Positions 1 through 9,475 of a stretch of DNA of 64,000 bases are shown piece by piece. The translations under genes and the position numbers were made by a program. This DNA comes from Capitulum mitella (lineage: Eukaryota; Arthropoda; Thecostraca; Pollicipedomorpha; Pollicipedidae), in the NCBI GenBank assembly GCA_030062745.1, contig CP099848.1, positions 8,143,501 to 8,207,500 of the forward strand, read 5' to 3'. The first letter of the stretch is position 1, and each line of letters opens with the position of its first letter. Below the pieces are notes generated by a model. That model was not told the origin of the DNA, did no database searches, and saw only the letters and a list, made by a program, of their open reading frames with translations.

Positions 1-429
1 TTGTTGCATGATGGGCATCGACAGGATTTTAAGCAGTCTAAGCGGTAGTCGATTTCATCTCTCTTTGGCTCCCGTGTTCAAGTCATAGGGTTCAATCCAT
101 TACATCTGAAAACGGCGGGATCGGATCGTTTTTGGACCATACGTCATATGCTTGGCTGCAAAATCAAACAAATTGCGTCTGGTTTGCGTTCTCTTGTTTT
201 TCTGCGGGCCGTCCAATAATTGGCCGCTTGATGGGTCACTGTAGCTTCTTCACCTGGCCTAGGTTGCGACCTGATATCACGTTACTAAAGACAAGTAAAT
301 GACGGTTTTGATCAGCACATGACTTTAAGCACTTCTGTTATCGCTTCCCTTCTGTGATATATGGAGAGCAGGTCAGTTGACTCCGAGGGGTCTTCCTTTT
401 GGTCTCTCGTTGGATTCATTGTTACAGCC
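1..429. other. No gene seen
   Basis: I see no convincing coding sequence or RNA gene here. The stretch directly follows, on the minus strand, the reverse transcriptase remnant of LINE A, so part of it may be the LINE tail, but I cannot place an end. Confidence 0.4.
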
Positions 430-1110
430 AAAGTAGGATCTAATACTGTGTGCCAGGAAACGATGAGGGCGGGACGTTTTTCAACCGCATACCGCATCAC
501 GCCGTAGACTCTGGTGTAATGCAGTCCCCTCTGAAGGTCACGCTGATCGGGGAAGCACATCGGAGGCTAGGCCGACTGCCAAACACCATCAATCGTGTTT
601 TCGATGCTTTGGCCCTCAGAGAGTTTGCTCGGAACCATTCGCCCAAAGAGGAAAGCGAGTGCTCCGGACGGACCACCGGGCCACCAGTATCGTCCTCCCT
701 GCCGGGAACCAGGGTCTGTGTGTCATCGGCGCATTAGACAAGAATTTCGGGATCAGCACAATTGAGATTATTAGATAACACGCTGTACAGCAGAGGCCCT
801 AGGCAGCTGCCTTGCAAAAGCTCCCAGTGCCGTTCGATGACGGTTTCGAAAAAGGCCTGCGCAGGCTCGGGTCAGACGGTTTGCGTGTGATTGGAGAGGT
901 ACGAGCGGAACCATGCAGCGGCAGCTCCATGGAGCTGTAGTTTTATGAGAAGCTTTGAATGGTCAGTCACATGAAAACATTTACTTGATCAGTGAAATAG
1001 AAGGGGCAGAGGAGTCGGTCACCCTTCTCTGATAGCACATTCAGTAGTTGAGAGAATGTGGTCCGTGATATTGATCAGCGCGGTTTCTGTCGAACGGTGT
1101 CTTCAGTGCG
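430..1110 (-). mobile_element. LINE A, reverse transcriptase part (CR1/L2-like)
   Basis: This is the reverse transcriptase domain of a dead non-LTR retrotransposon, read right to left. One minus-strand frame shows, in order, a DHILS block, an SK-F-VTDHSKLL block (palm motif A region), AWFRSYLSNHTQTV, then QGSCLGPLLYS (the GVPQGS-LGPLLF box), CADDT at about 719-733 (the YADD catalytic box with the Tyr changed), and WFRANSL followed by SKTRLMVFG. The block order and wording fit the CR1/L2 group. Stops interrupt the frame in at least three places: after the first block, before PEPAQ and just before CADDT. The N-terminal part of the same element lies at 2155-3140, cut off by a 1 kb insertion. Confidence 0.88.
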
Positions 1111-1114
1111 GACA

Positions 1115-2077
1115 CACTTTGGTTGACCATATATGATAAGAACTGTACGCATTCCTTCCTCCTACACAGTTTGTACTTCCCCCGTACTCTTATTTTTGGT
1201 CGTCAAAATAGAGCCCCTTGGCGTCGCGGAAACAACTTCCCGCCAAATATTACGCGTTGCGTTGCGGTCGTGCCCGTGGCCGGGTATCTGAATCACTTAC
1301 ATGAAAACTGCTTTGGGGAGCGGGTTTCATGATGTGGAAGGGACAGTACGTCATTTATTGTTGAACAATTCCATGTTGTACTGTGAGACCAATGATAATG
1401 TGGCAGATCATGCAACAGACACCAGAAACGACCGACGTATAGGCGTCGATACCTTGACCTACTCGTAAGTTGACCTTGTTGGACTTTGATATGATAGTTG
1501 CAGTCTGCATATGCGTGCCAGACACAGTTGCAACGTATTGCAGCCAAGACACATACTTATGTATTTAGAAGTAAGGAGGCTCCAGGCTTTATAGAAAGGC
1601 GATTTTTTTCCTTCATTTTCTGCTTTCCTTGAAATAGTCGCATGTGGCTTCAAGTGGCCTTTTCCGCCCACATGAGTAAATCAGGCCTGTTCACGGTTAA
1701 GTCCCGTTTGAGCCACGCAGAAGCCTTGGTTATCATTTTTTCTGCCAAAAATGCCACGAGAATAATTTAACGTAAAGTGATCACTGGAGACCTTAGTATT
1801 GGTCCTATTTAAAGAAAGCTAGGGGCTTCCTTCTATTTTCGCCAGGTGCTTTCTAACGTTGTTTTTACTTTTTCTGCGAGAATTATAGTTCTCGGGTCTT
1901 GGGGGTCCTCTTGAACCCCCTTCTCCGGCCCGACAAAGGCGGATCCGGAGGCCGGCCCGGCAAGGGCTGAACAATCTTATGCAGAAGCCATCTGCATAAG
2001 ATGCCGCAAGCAGGGATGGTGTGCATGCCGTAAATGACGTTGCGCAACGCTTCACAGGGTATGATGAACACAGTCAG
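1115..2077 (-). mobile_element. Repeat family 1, copy inserted in LINE A
   Basis: This unclassified repeat is collinear, on the minus strand, with 19600-20540 on the plus strand. Shared landmarks, in element orientation, are a G-rich block ending in an AGATCTCGAG-like stretch, a block around AAGCCTTTGGTGAAACTAG, ATGATAACCAAGGCTTCT, GCAACTATCA, CGTCGGTCGTTTCTGGTGTC and CACAAACTGTG. It sits between the two halves of LINE A, so it most likely inserted there. One frame keeps a weakly similar peptide in both copies (GIDAYTS-VSGVC-ICH), but stops flank it and I do not claim a protein. The G-rich block resembles the subterminal region of the TTAA elements described below, so it may be a diverged relative. 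Confidence 0.7.
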
Positions 2078-2157
2078 AGCACATGAGTCACACGAAGGAG
2101 TCTACAGGTAGACTCCTTCGTGTCTACAGGTAGACTCCTTCGTGTGAGTCATGTGCT
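2078..2157. repeat. Long palindrome with nested copies
   Basis: A 28-base arm (2078-2105) is matched exactly by its reverse complement at 2130-2157. Inside lies a second perfect palindrome, 2091-2122, with a 2-base centre. The unit around GTAGACTCCTTCGTG is present twice in the same orientation. The structure falls at the junction between LINE A and the inserted family 1 repeat. Confidence 0.9.
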
Positions 2158-3140
2158 TTGCAGCTGCGCTCTGTTCCTGAACCTCGTTGGCAATCCGCGG
2201 CCCGACGCTAACAAAATATTGATTAAGAGCATTGGCGCTGACAGAGGGATCACCGGATGACTGCTCTTGCTGCCAGTTGTATGATGGATGTGCTCGGCCC
2301 GTGCTCCGTGACGAGTCGGGTGACGTCATCGCACTTGGCCCGGCGTATTGCGGTGTTCACCGCGCGGTTCAGCCCGCGGCACTCGGCCAGGTCCCCGTCG
2401 AACTGTCTGCCTGTCTGACAGTCGCCGTCGGACTGTCAGACTGCCGGCACATCAGGTCGCGCGTTTCGTCTGACGCGCTGGGTGCGCCGGGACTCCATAT
2501 CGTTACGCGTGTGACTAGCAGAGAGCGACCAAGAACAAGAGGAAATGTGCTGAGAAAGCGCCTCCATTGTCCAGCCGCTCGCCGCTAACGGCACACTGGC
2601 TGCCGGTGACACCGATGTAGATGGACGAAAAGCTTCTTTCGATTAACGTTTTTAAACGCGCCATGTTATACAGTCGTGCAGCTAGCAACAGTAGCGTGGA
2701 CGGGGAATAACCAGCGATGCAAAGACAAAATGATGGGGGCCAAATCGCAAGATCTCAGTCCTGAACATTGGACGAACTCAAGTTATTAACTTCTTTGGCA
2801 TTTAATAAAGAACCAGACGGAAAGGCGGCTGTCGCATTCATTTGAGACAGCTCTTTGCGACATCTGTCTGATCTGTCAACACATCGCAGTCCAGATCACC
2901 ACTAATAATACCGTTGCGTCCCGGATACTTTACGAATATATACTTGAGTTGGGATTGCAGAGCGCTGAAATCAGCTTCAAGAGCTGACGGCGTCCGTCGG
3001 GGAGGGCGGTACACAACGCAGACCGGAAACTGGTGACCTCGCGTGCGTTAGGACAGGAAAATGTGCGCGTAATCGGACCAGTCCTGCTGTCAGTTCGTCC
3101 TGGAAATGTCCTGGAAATGTGTGTGGCGTTGTTACGGTTT
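2155..3140 (-). mobile_element. LINE A, endonuclease and linker part (CR1/L2-like)
   Basis: This is the upstream half of the same dead LINE, read on the minus strand. Near 3040-2860 the frame gives FPVCVVYRPPRRTPSALE and then GIISGDLDCDVL, the typical YRPP and GDFN-D boxes of the apurinic-like endonuclease of CR1/L2 elements. Further on, near 2740, LRFGPHHFVFASLV corresponds to the SDH box, with Pro in place of Asp. At 2330-2160 the linker motif ALNQYFVSVGP is clear; it normally precedes the reverse transcriptase. Frame changes and stops lie between these blocks, so the element is not functional. The left edge of this half abuts the palindrome and family 1 insertion. Confidence 0.85.
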
Positions 3141-3740
3141 TGGAAATCGAAGGCTGGGAATTTCGCCTCCCTCCAGTGCGCGCGATTCTCAGAGGTCTTC
3201 TGCTGTATATGCAAAAACATTCCGTAAAATAAATAACAGTATATGAACACGATGTAAAATAGATGAAATAAAAATAGATAATAATAATGAAAATAAATAA
3301 TAAAATAGAAAATGAAGAGGATGAAACATGAGAGGAAATAACATTCCCTATTATCTCACAGTTTAGACGTCCATTGGTCTGTCTGCTGAACAGTATTTTG
3401 TACTTATGCTGAACAGCCACCAGTCTGCGTGGTGGATATGACCCGGACCAGTTATTGAACACCCGCTGGTCTATGTGCTCAACGAACGCACGGCCCCGCT
3501 GGTCTACGTGCTCAACAAACGCTGGTTCGTTGAACAAAAACTGATCTGTGTGGCCATCAGCGCTGTGTTTATATGCTAAAGCTTGCAGTTGCGCACAGGG
3601 TGGCCGACCGTTGGTTTGTCGGACTGCGAACAGTCATTGTGTCGGACGGCCGACAGTCTTTGTGTCGGACGGCCGACAAGCGAGTGTCGCACGCCGCCGG
3701 GCCGTCCGTTCCTGTGCTGAGCGGCCGGCGCCGGTTTCAG
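3141..3740. repeat. AT-rich stretch and short direct repeats before exon A
   Basis: An AT-rich run lies at about 3225-3320. Two imperfect direct repeats of about 33 bp (GCTGGTCTAYGTGCTCAACR) lie at 3461-3530. Two copies of a 22-bp unit containing GTGTCGGACGGCCGACA lie at about 3637-3680; its core TCGGCCGA-like sequence is nearly self-complementary. No coding exon is seen before the splice acceptor at 3740. Confidence 0.6.
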
Positions 3741-3976
3741 AGCACGTGTTCGGCTGCGGTCACTGCAGCGCTCAGTTCGTGCGCAAGTACGACCGAGACC
3801 GGCACGAGCGGACGATTCACCAGGCGGACGGCGTCGCCTTCAGCTGCCGCTTCTGCCAGCGCACCATCCGCCGGCTGGACAATCTGCACAACCACGTGAA
3901 GCGGCTGCACGGCGAGGCTGCGCTGCTGCAGCTGCGGACCGCGCCGGCCGGCCAGCGGCCGTGGACGGCGCCCTGA
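3741..3976 (+). CDS. Alternative C-terminal zinc-finger exon A (BTB-ZF type)
   Basis: This is a candidate last exon encoding two C2H2 zinc fingers, which would give one DNA-binding specificity to a transcription factor isoform. The acceptor reads CCGGTTTCAG with the exon starting at 3741; two bases (AG) complete a split codon, then CAC GTG TTC. Finger 1 runs from CGHC to H-x4-H with helix RKYDRDR. Finger 2 runs from CRFC to HVKRLH with helix RLDNLHN. Both have spacing C-x2-C-x12-H-x4-H. A 21-residue tail rich in Ala, Pro and Arg follows, then TGA. No BTB domain or upstream coding exon is visible. Its RRLD second finger pairs it with exon B. The plus-strand frame stays open upstream to 3548, but I place the start at the splice site because all nine exons share this phase. 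Confidence 0.85.
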
Positions 3977-5422
3977 CCCGGCGAGCGGAGCGCTGCGTCC
4001 GCGCCGGGCCCCGCGTCGCGGCTGCCCGGCTCATCTGGCGGCCCCGCCACTGCCAGCCAACGGAGTGTCGGCCGACGGCTCTTTTTGGTGCGGTCGCGTA
4101 CTGGAACCGTGATGTGGCCCCTGTCTGGACGTGCGATTTGCCAGACGGATAGTGCTTTCGGAAAGGTGTCGTGGATGGAAAGACGTCAAAGGTGACTGAG
4201 TGATATGTGAGAAAGGGAAGCTTGATTTTGGATGGCTTCGTGGACTGGCTTTGTGGCCGAAATGCGCGGCCTTAGAGAGGCGTGTATCGTGGTTAGTGAT
4301 CCGCGCTCGTCAGAACAGAACGTGGATCCCTGGATTCACATTTGGTCGATTTGCACTGCCAGTACGCGAATATTTCTTTTTTCATTACGTGCAGTACACA
4401 AATGTGAAATGCAACTTGAAGTTCGCACGGCAAAATTGATGTACTCCTTTGTCCATACGCTTGTCGGGGTTATTTGAATTTGCGTGTTTTATTGTGGAAT
4501 TCTGTGGTCAGAATATGTTCAATAGATTATTTCCAGATGTTACAGTTTTTGAATGTGTATGTGTGGTGTGTGGGGGGGGAGGTGTGCTATCAAACGATTT
4601 TACGTAACTGCCGGGCGAATTTCTGTGGTTGGAGTCGTCAGCTTCGGTAGATTCCTGTTTGTTTAAGAGCTAATTTTCCTCTGAAGAGGGCTGGTATTGA
4701 TTGCCACGTCGGCGTTCACCATCGATATAGGTATGCACCAATAATCAGTGCAGTTCCGCTCGCCGTGACTGTCTTATATGGGGCAGAAATGAATCGTTTT
4801 CCGGGCTGGTGCGGGCGTCCGTCACAACACGGGGAGCGGATGCTTCAGTTGGCTCTGTCTGTCATGAACTGAGGTTTCGCAGACAGGGTTGCGCTTCATC
4901 TGCATCGAGCTATTGATTCGCTGGCAAAAACGGTCGTACCCCGCCCTGGATTTGATGAAGTCTGGCCTGCTAGTGTGGCTTGTCTTGCTCCATGATGTTG
5001 TTTCGCGTGTTCAGTTAATTTATGGCAGTCCGACCTGTGATGGACGATGCCCAGGACCATGGGCTTGTTGTCGCATGTTGTTGGGCTTGCTTGTCGCATG
5101 GCGGATGGACCTGGGAATGGGTCCAGGCCTGCCAAGCTCGCGAGAACACTTAGTCGTATCGAACTGGTTCCAACTCCTTGACTAACCTTGGTTCGATTAG
5201 TTTGTAAGGAACCCCGCATATTGAGGAGCAAGAGGTGTTCCTCTTATTCGGGCAGTCCATTTTGGACGAGACACGCAGCGCCCGGGGTCAGCGTGAGAGC
5301 TTCAGCAGCGGTCTGGAGCGTGACGGCACTCGCACCGGGGTTTGGCAATGGCCCGAGGGCAAATGACGTGTGCGCGTCGTGCCGTGGCGGCGTCACCAGC
5401 TGAAGCAGTCATCTGTTTTCAG
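3977..5422. other. Intron/3' UTR of exon A, no gene seen
   Basis: GC-rich sequence continues for about 150 bases after the exon A stop, then composition returns to intron-like. A G run lies at about 4567-4579. The open frames here show no family features. I see no canonical AATAAA near the exon A stop. Confidence 0.45.
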
Positions 5423-5610
5423 ATGTGTTCCTCTGCCGACACTGCGGCGCCTCGTTCGGCCGGCGGCAGAACAGAACGCGCCACGAGAGGGCCTTTCACG
5501 AGAGCCCCACCGACTTTGTGTGTCAGATATGCGGCAAGTCGGTGCGGCGACTTGACAAGCTGCGCGACCATATCCGTAAGGCGCACAGCGGCGGGCCCGT
5601 GGGGCCGTGA
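5423..5610 (+). CDS. Alternative C-terminal zinc-finger exon B
   Basis: Two C2H2 fingers are encoded in a compact last exon. The acceptor ATCTGTTTTCAG ends at 5422 and has the best pyrimidine tract of the set. Two bases (AT) complete the split codon, then GTG TTC CTC TGC. Finger 1 runs from CRHC to the HERAFH end, helix RRQNRTR. Finger 2 runs from CQIC to HIRKAH, helix RLDKLRD. The tail is only seven residues (SGGPVGP) before TGA. The exon lies 1.4 kb after exon A and shares with it the RRLD second finger, suggesting the two arose by local duplication. An annotator could wrongly start this at the GTG or join it to the long GC-rich frames on the other strand. Confidence 0.88.
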
Positions 5611-6807
5611 GCGGGTCGGCCACGCTCGTCTGCGGCTGCCCAGGGCCGGCACAGCTCGGTCTCGACCGGCCGGCCGGGCGAGTCGCGCAGGACCGCGATG
5701 GACTGGCCGGCGGCCGGCTGCGGCGGCCCAGCTGACGGCAGGCACGTCTGCGCTCGGTCCGTGGCGGGTGGTAGCCGTCTTCGTCTTTCGCGGCGGGAGG
5801 CGGCCGCGGTCAGTCGGACGGCCTTGTGGTGGCGGGTGATGGCCGTGACGGCAGCGGCGGCCGCTCGGGCTGGCCGAGGCCGAGCTGCCGTCCGGTGCGG
5901 CCGGCGCGGTACTGGTCCGCGTCGCTGGAGCAAGCGCGGCGGTCTGGCTGTCCGCCGGCCGGGCCGGGTTGTGATGTGAGCTGACGTCAGCGCCTGAGGA
6001 CGGCTGGCTGGCCTCCTGACGCCGGCTGTCGACGAGCCGGGCTAGCCTCTGCCGAGCCGCGGCGGGCAACAGCTTAAGACGTCTCGTGCGTGAACGCGTC
6101 CTGTTTCTCACGGTGGTTGTCGATAAATATTCGTCTGCGTTTTTCTATGTTCTCTGAACTGATTCGAAAGTTGCTTGGCAAATAGACTCCGATAGGCAAA
6201 GAGGCATATGCGTTAAAGCTGTTGACCGTTGCTTGGTGTGATCGTGCACATCAAGCCAGTGCTTGTTATTATCTATGAGACTGACAATTTAGGGTGCAAA
6301 TATATTCGATGACGTGGATTATTTATTTAGTGGTGAGCTAAAGGTTCTCTGGCTACCAGAAAAGCGCACTTTATTCCAAATATCCTGCGCAACAGTCGTG
6401 TGACATGCATACTTCATTGTCAGGTATATCCATTGGCTGGAGATATGAACAATAACTTAACCTTGAAAAGAGAGCTGAAACGGAAAAAACTATGCATGTC
6501 AGCTCTTGCGGCCGTGATGTTTTTGGTGTTGGCAATGCCAACATAACGAAAGATCGCATGTCTGGAGACCATTAGGATATAGCTGAAATAGTTGCAATGT
6601 CGTGACGTCAGGTCATTGCGTCTTATTACCCAGAGTCCGAGAGGGCGCTCCATCGCCGGAATGTATCGTCGTTCCTTACGCAACACTCATGCCACCAGTT
6701 GGACTGAACGACATAGCAATTGAGAAAGCGCACTTGAGCACCCGTCCTTCTGCGTCAGCATACGGATTTCGCTGGCCGGCTGGGTTTGCTGCCGTCCCTT
6801 ACCCCAT
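5611..6807. other. GC-rich 3' flank of exon B, then intron
   Basis: About 400 bases after the exon B stop are very GC-rich and CpG-rich and keep long open frames on both strands, none with a recognisable domain. This fits a GC-rich 3' UTR. From about 6110 the sequence is intron-like with nothing I can name. Confidence 0.45.
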
Positions 6808-7011
6808 GACCATCCCTGACCGGTGCTGTACCGTACCCTGTGACCATCCCTGACCGGCATTGTACCGTACCCCGTGACCACCCCTGACCGGCGCTGTAGC
6901 ATACCACGAGACCATATCCGACCGGCGCTGTACCGTACCCCGTGACCATCCCTGACCGGCGCTGTACCGTACCCCGTGACCACCCCTGACCGGCGCCGTA
7001 TCGTACCTCTG
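6808..7011. repeat. 34-bp minisatellite, about 6 copies
   Basis: Six head-to-tail copies of a 34-bp unit, starting GACCATCCCTGACCGGYGCT, differ at a few sites each. The array ends about 25 bases before the likely branch point of exon C, so it lies in the intron just upstream of that exon's splice site. Confidence 0.92.
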
Positions 7012-7055
7012 GCGGCCCGGCGCTCGGCCCTGCTGACCGGTGCCCTGTTTCGCAG

Positions 7056-7276
7056 GTGGCTCGCTCACGTGCCGGTTCTGCGGGGCTAGTTTCACTAAGA
7101 CCTCGCACAGGGCGCGTCACGAGCGATGCATCCACCTGCGCCAGGCGTCGTCCAGCTGCGCCGTCTGCCGGCGCGTCTTCTCGCGCCAGGATAACATGCG
7201 TGTCCACATGCGCAAAGTGCACGGCGTGGCGCCCGAGGAACTGACGGACAGGCGGGGAGACGGACTCCCGGACTGA
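7056..7276 (+). CDS. Alternative C-terminal zinc-finger exon C
   Basis: Two C2H2 fingers. The acceptor CCCTGTTTCGCAG ends at 7055, with a likely branch-point sequence TGCTGAC about 25 bases before it. Two bases (GT) complete a Gly codon. Finger 1 runs from CRFC to HERCIH, helix KTSHRAR. Finger 2 runs from CAVC to HMRKVH, helix RQDNMRV. The 17-residue tail is acidic to mixed and ends GDGLPD before TGA at 7274-7276. The last codons and the stop are made by the first, divergent unit of the 52-bp minisatellite that follows, so this isoform's C-terminus is repeat-derived. The exon starts the C-G subgroup, marked by HRARHER in finger 1 and SRQDN in finger 2. Confidence 0.9.
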
Positions 7277-8070
7277 GGCGCCGGCTAACGGACTGACGGG
7301 CCCGGAGACGGACTCCCAGACTGAGGCGCCGACTCACAGACTGATTTGCAAGCCGGACACGGACTCCCAGGCTGCGGCACCAGCGGACTTACAGGCCGGG
7401 ACACGGACTTATAGACTGAGGAACCCACTAACAGACTGACTGACAGGTCGGGAGACGGACTCCCAGACTGAGGCACCAACTAACGGATTGACTGACAGGC
7501 CAGGAGACGGACTCCCAGACTGAGGCACCGACTAACGGATTGACTGACAGGCCAGGAGACGGACTCCCAGACTGAGGCACCGACTAACGGATTGACTGAC
7601 AGGCCAGGAGACGGACTCCCAGACTGAGGCACCGACTAACGAACTGACTGACAGGCCAGGAGACGGACTCCCAGACTGAGGCACCGACTAACGGATTGAC
7701 TGACAGGCCAGGAGACGGACTCCCAGACTGAGGCACCGACTAACGGATTGACTGACAGGCCAGGAGACGGACTCCCAGACTGAGGCACCGACTAACGGAC
7801 TGACTGACAGGCCGGGAGACGGAGGCACCGGCTGACAGACAGTCGCTTGGTGAAGGAGTTACGAGCGGGCGGCCTTGCTGGCGAACTGAGTAGAATGATA
7901 GGCTGAATGGCGGAATGACGGACAGAATGACAGACCGCCGGAACGGGAGACGGACTAACGAGCAGATTGACAGACCGGCGGACTCATTGGCGGAATGACT
8001 GACGGATGGAGTGACAGACCGTGGGACCGAATGACGGACCAACGGACTGAATGACGGACCGGCAGAATTG
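7250..8070. repeat. 52-bp minisatellite running from the exon C coding end into its 3' flank
   Basis: Tandem units of 52 bp contain GACTCCCAGACTGAGGCACC. About six units between 7504 and 7815 are nearly identical. Units before about 7450 and after 7816 are diverged and truncated, and related short pieces (GACTGACGGA, GACAGACCGG) continue to about 8070. The array begins inside the exon C coding sequence. Confidence 0.9.
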
Positions 8071-8246
8071 GTAAAATACTGTATCTGCATCTGTACCGTA
8101 AAGTACAGATAAGCACTGCAGTAATAAGCAGTCTGGTTGATGAACAGGCGCGTACTGATTCGAACAGTCATAGATCCAGCGTCGCCGCCGGAAGGAAGTC
8201 GTTTATTTATAACTCGCATGACAGCATGCGCTGCAAAATACCAACA

Positions 8247-8252
8247 AATAAA
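8247..8252 (+). terminator. Possible poly(A) signal for exon C
   Basis: AATAAA is followed within 20-30 bases by a G/T-rich stretch (GTCGTCGTTGTCG). It is the first canonical signal I noticed after the exon C stop, about 970 bases away, beyond the minisatellite. The assignment to exon C is inferred from position only. Confidence 0.4.
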
Positions 8253-9430
8253 TTTAGGAAACGAGTCGTCGTTGTCGTTTTTTATTATTTGGTCTTGTTT
8301 CGACTCGTTGTTTGCACTGTATTCACTATCAAATATACTTCTTTTAACTTTCTGTATCTGTGCTTCTGTACTATTGGACGACTTGAAAGCCCGTTATATC
8401 CAATATTTCGATGTGGTAATGATGGCAAGACCAAGACTGATGGCTGGGCTGACCACATGACAACAGTCACGATGGTTCCTAGTGGTCTACCTTGGTGACG
8501 TTGCTGCAGTGGGCGGCTTTTCGTCCTTTAGCCGCGTCCTTCTAAGCCACTGCTTCGACTTCATACCGTGGCAATCCGTGGCTTCAAGCAGAGAAAGAAG
8601 CCCGTGGCTCACAGAAGACTGAGATTTGCTCAGAAGGCATTGTGATGGCATTGGGCCGGTGCGGCAACGCCAATGTCAGCGTGCACGTGGCCTCGACTAT
8701 TGTTTCGGCTGAGGCGGAGTCCTGACAGGCATGGGCGGGAGCCTCGATATCTGGCGACGTCCAGAGCGATTGGCGGACAGTGTTTTGCGTGTTCCAGCTC
8801 GATTGTGTTACGTGTGGCAACTTCGCAGGGAACAGTGTTCGTCATACCTCCGCTGGTCTAACTCCTCTTCCTTCGAACGCGAGATGTTTGCAAAACAGGA
8901 GGTGCTTGTTGGTACTCGGTGGCGTTTTACTTTGGACGTAGCGCACTCATGCTTGGCAGTTACACAAATGTAAAAGGACATTACGGTTTTCATCTTCGTC
9001 TGCAGTTTGCGGCGTAACACGAGCGGGAACAGGCATTTCAGGCACAAGAAAAAACGTGGCCATTCGTAGCGAAAAGGTTTGCTGTGTGGCGCAGCTAAAA
9101 TGAGTCATATAAAGCTACACATCAGCGGTAACCAAAACGTCCGATGCTCACGACGCTTTGCGTGCAGTCACCCTGTTTGTGTGAGCAGCAGACGACCACA
9201 CTTTGGTACAGTGATTTCCAACCTAGGGATAATAAATCGGGGACATTTGGCGTTTCCGGTGTAGTAGCGAACTGGTGCTGAACCTTTTCAAGGAGGAAGT
9301 TTCACACTGTAGCATGCCCTCTGAAGGTATTTATGCTCTGAATTCTAAGAAAAAGCGGCGTCACGCGTGCAAAATGGGGCAAGCTAATTCATGCTGTAAT
9401 TTGTCTCTGTAGGACAAATGAGAAAAAGGT

Positions 9431-9475
<45 letters not shown>

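Noticed and set aside
2977-3537. 186-codon minus-strand frame
   Set aside because: It crosses LINE A endonuclease sequence in the wrong frame plus an AT-rich low-complexity run, and the composition is not protein-like.
5419-6111. 230-codon open frame on the minus strand opposite exon B
   Set aside because: It overlaps the zinc-finger exon in antisense, lies in very GC-rich DNA where stops are rare, and has no domain. It is an antisense shadow.
6687-7222. Minus-strand frames with repeated RDGHGVRYSAGQGWS-like peptides
   Set aside because: These are translations of the 34-bp minisatellite in antisense, not a repeat protein.
6808-8070. CRISPR-like array
   Set aside because: The repeats are contiguous without unique spacers, and the DNA is eukaryotic. 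These are minisatellites.
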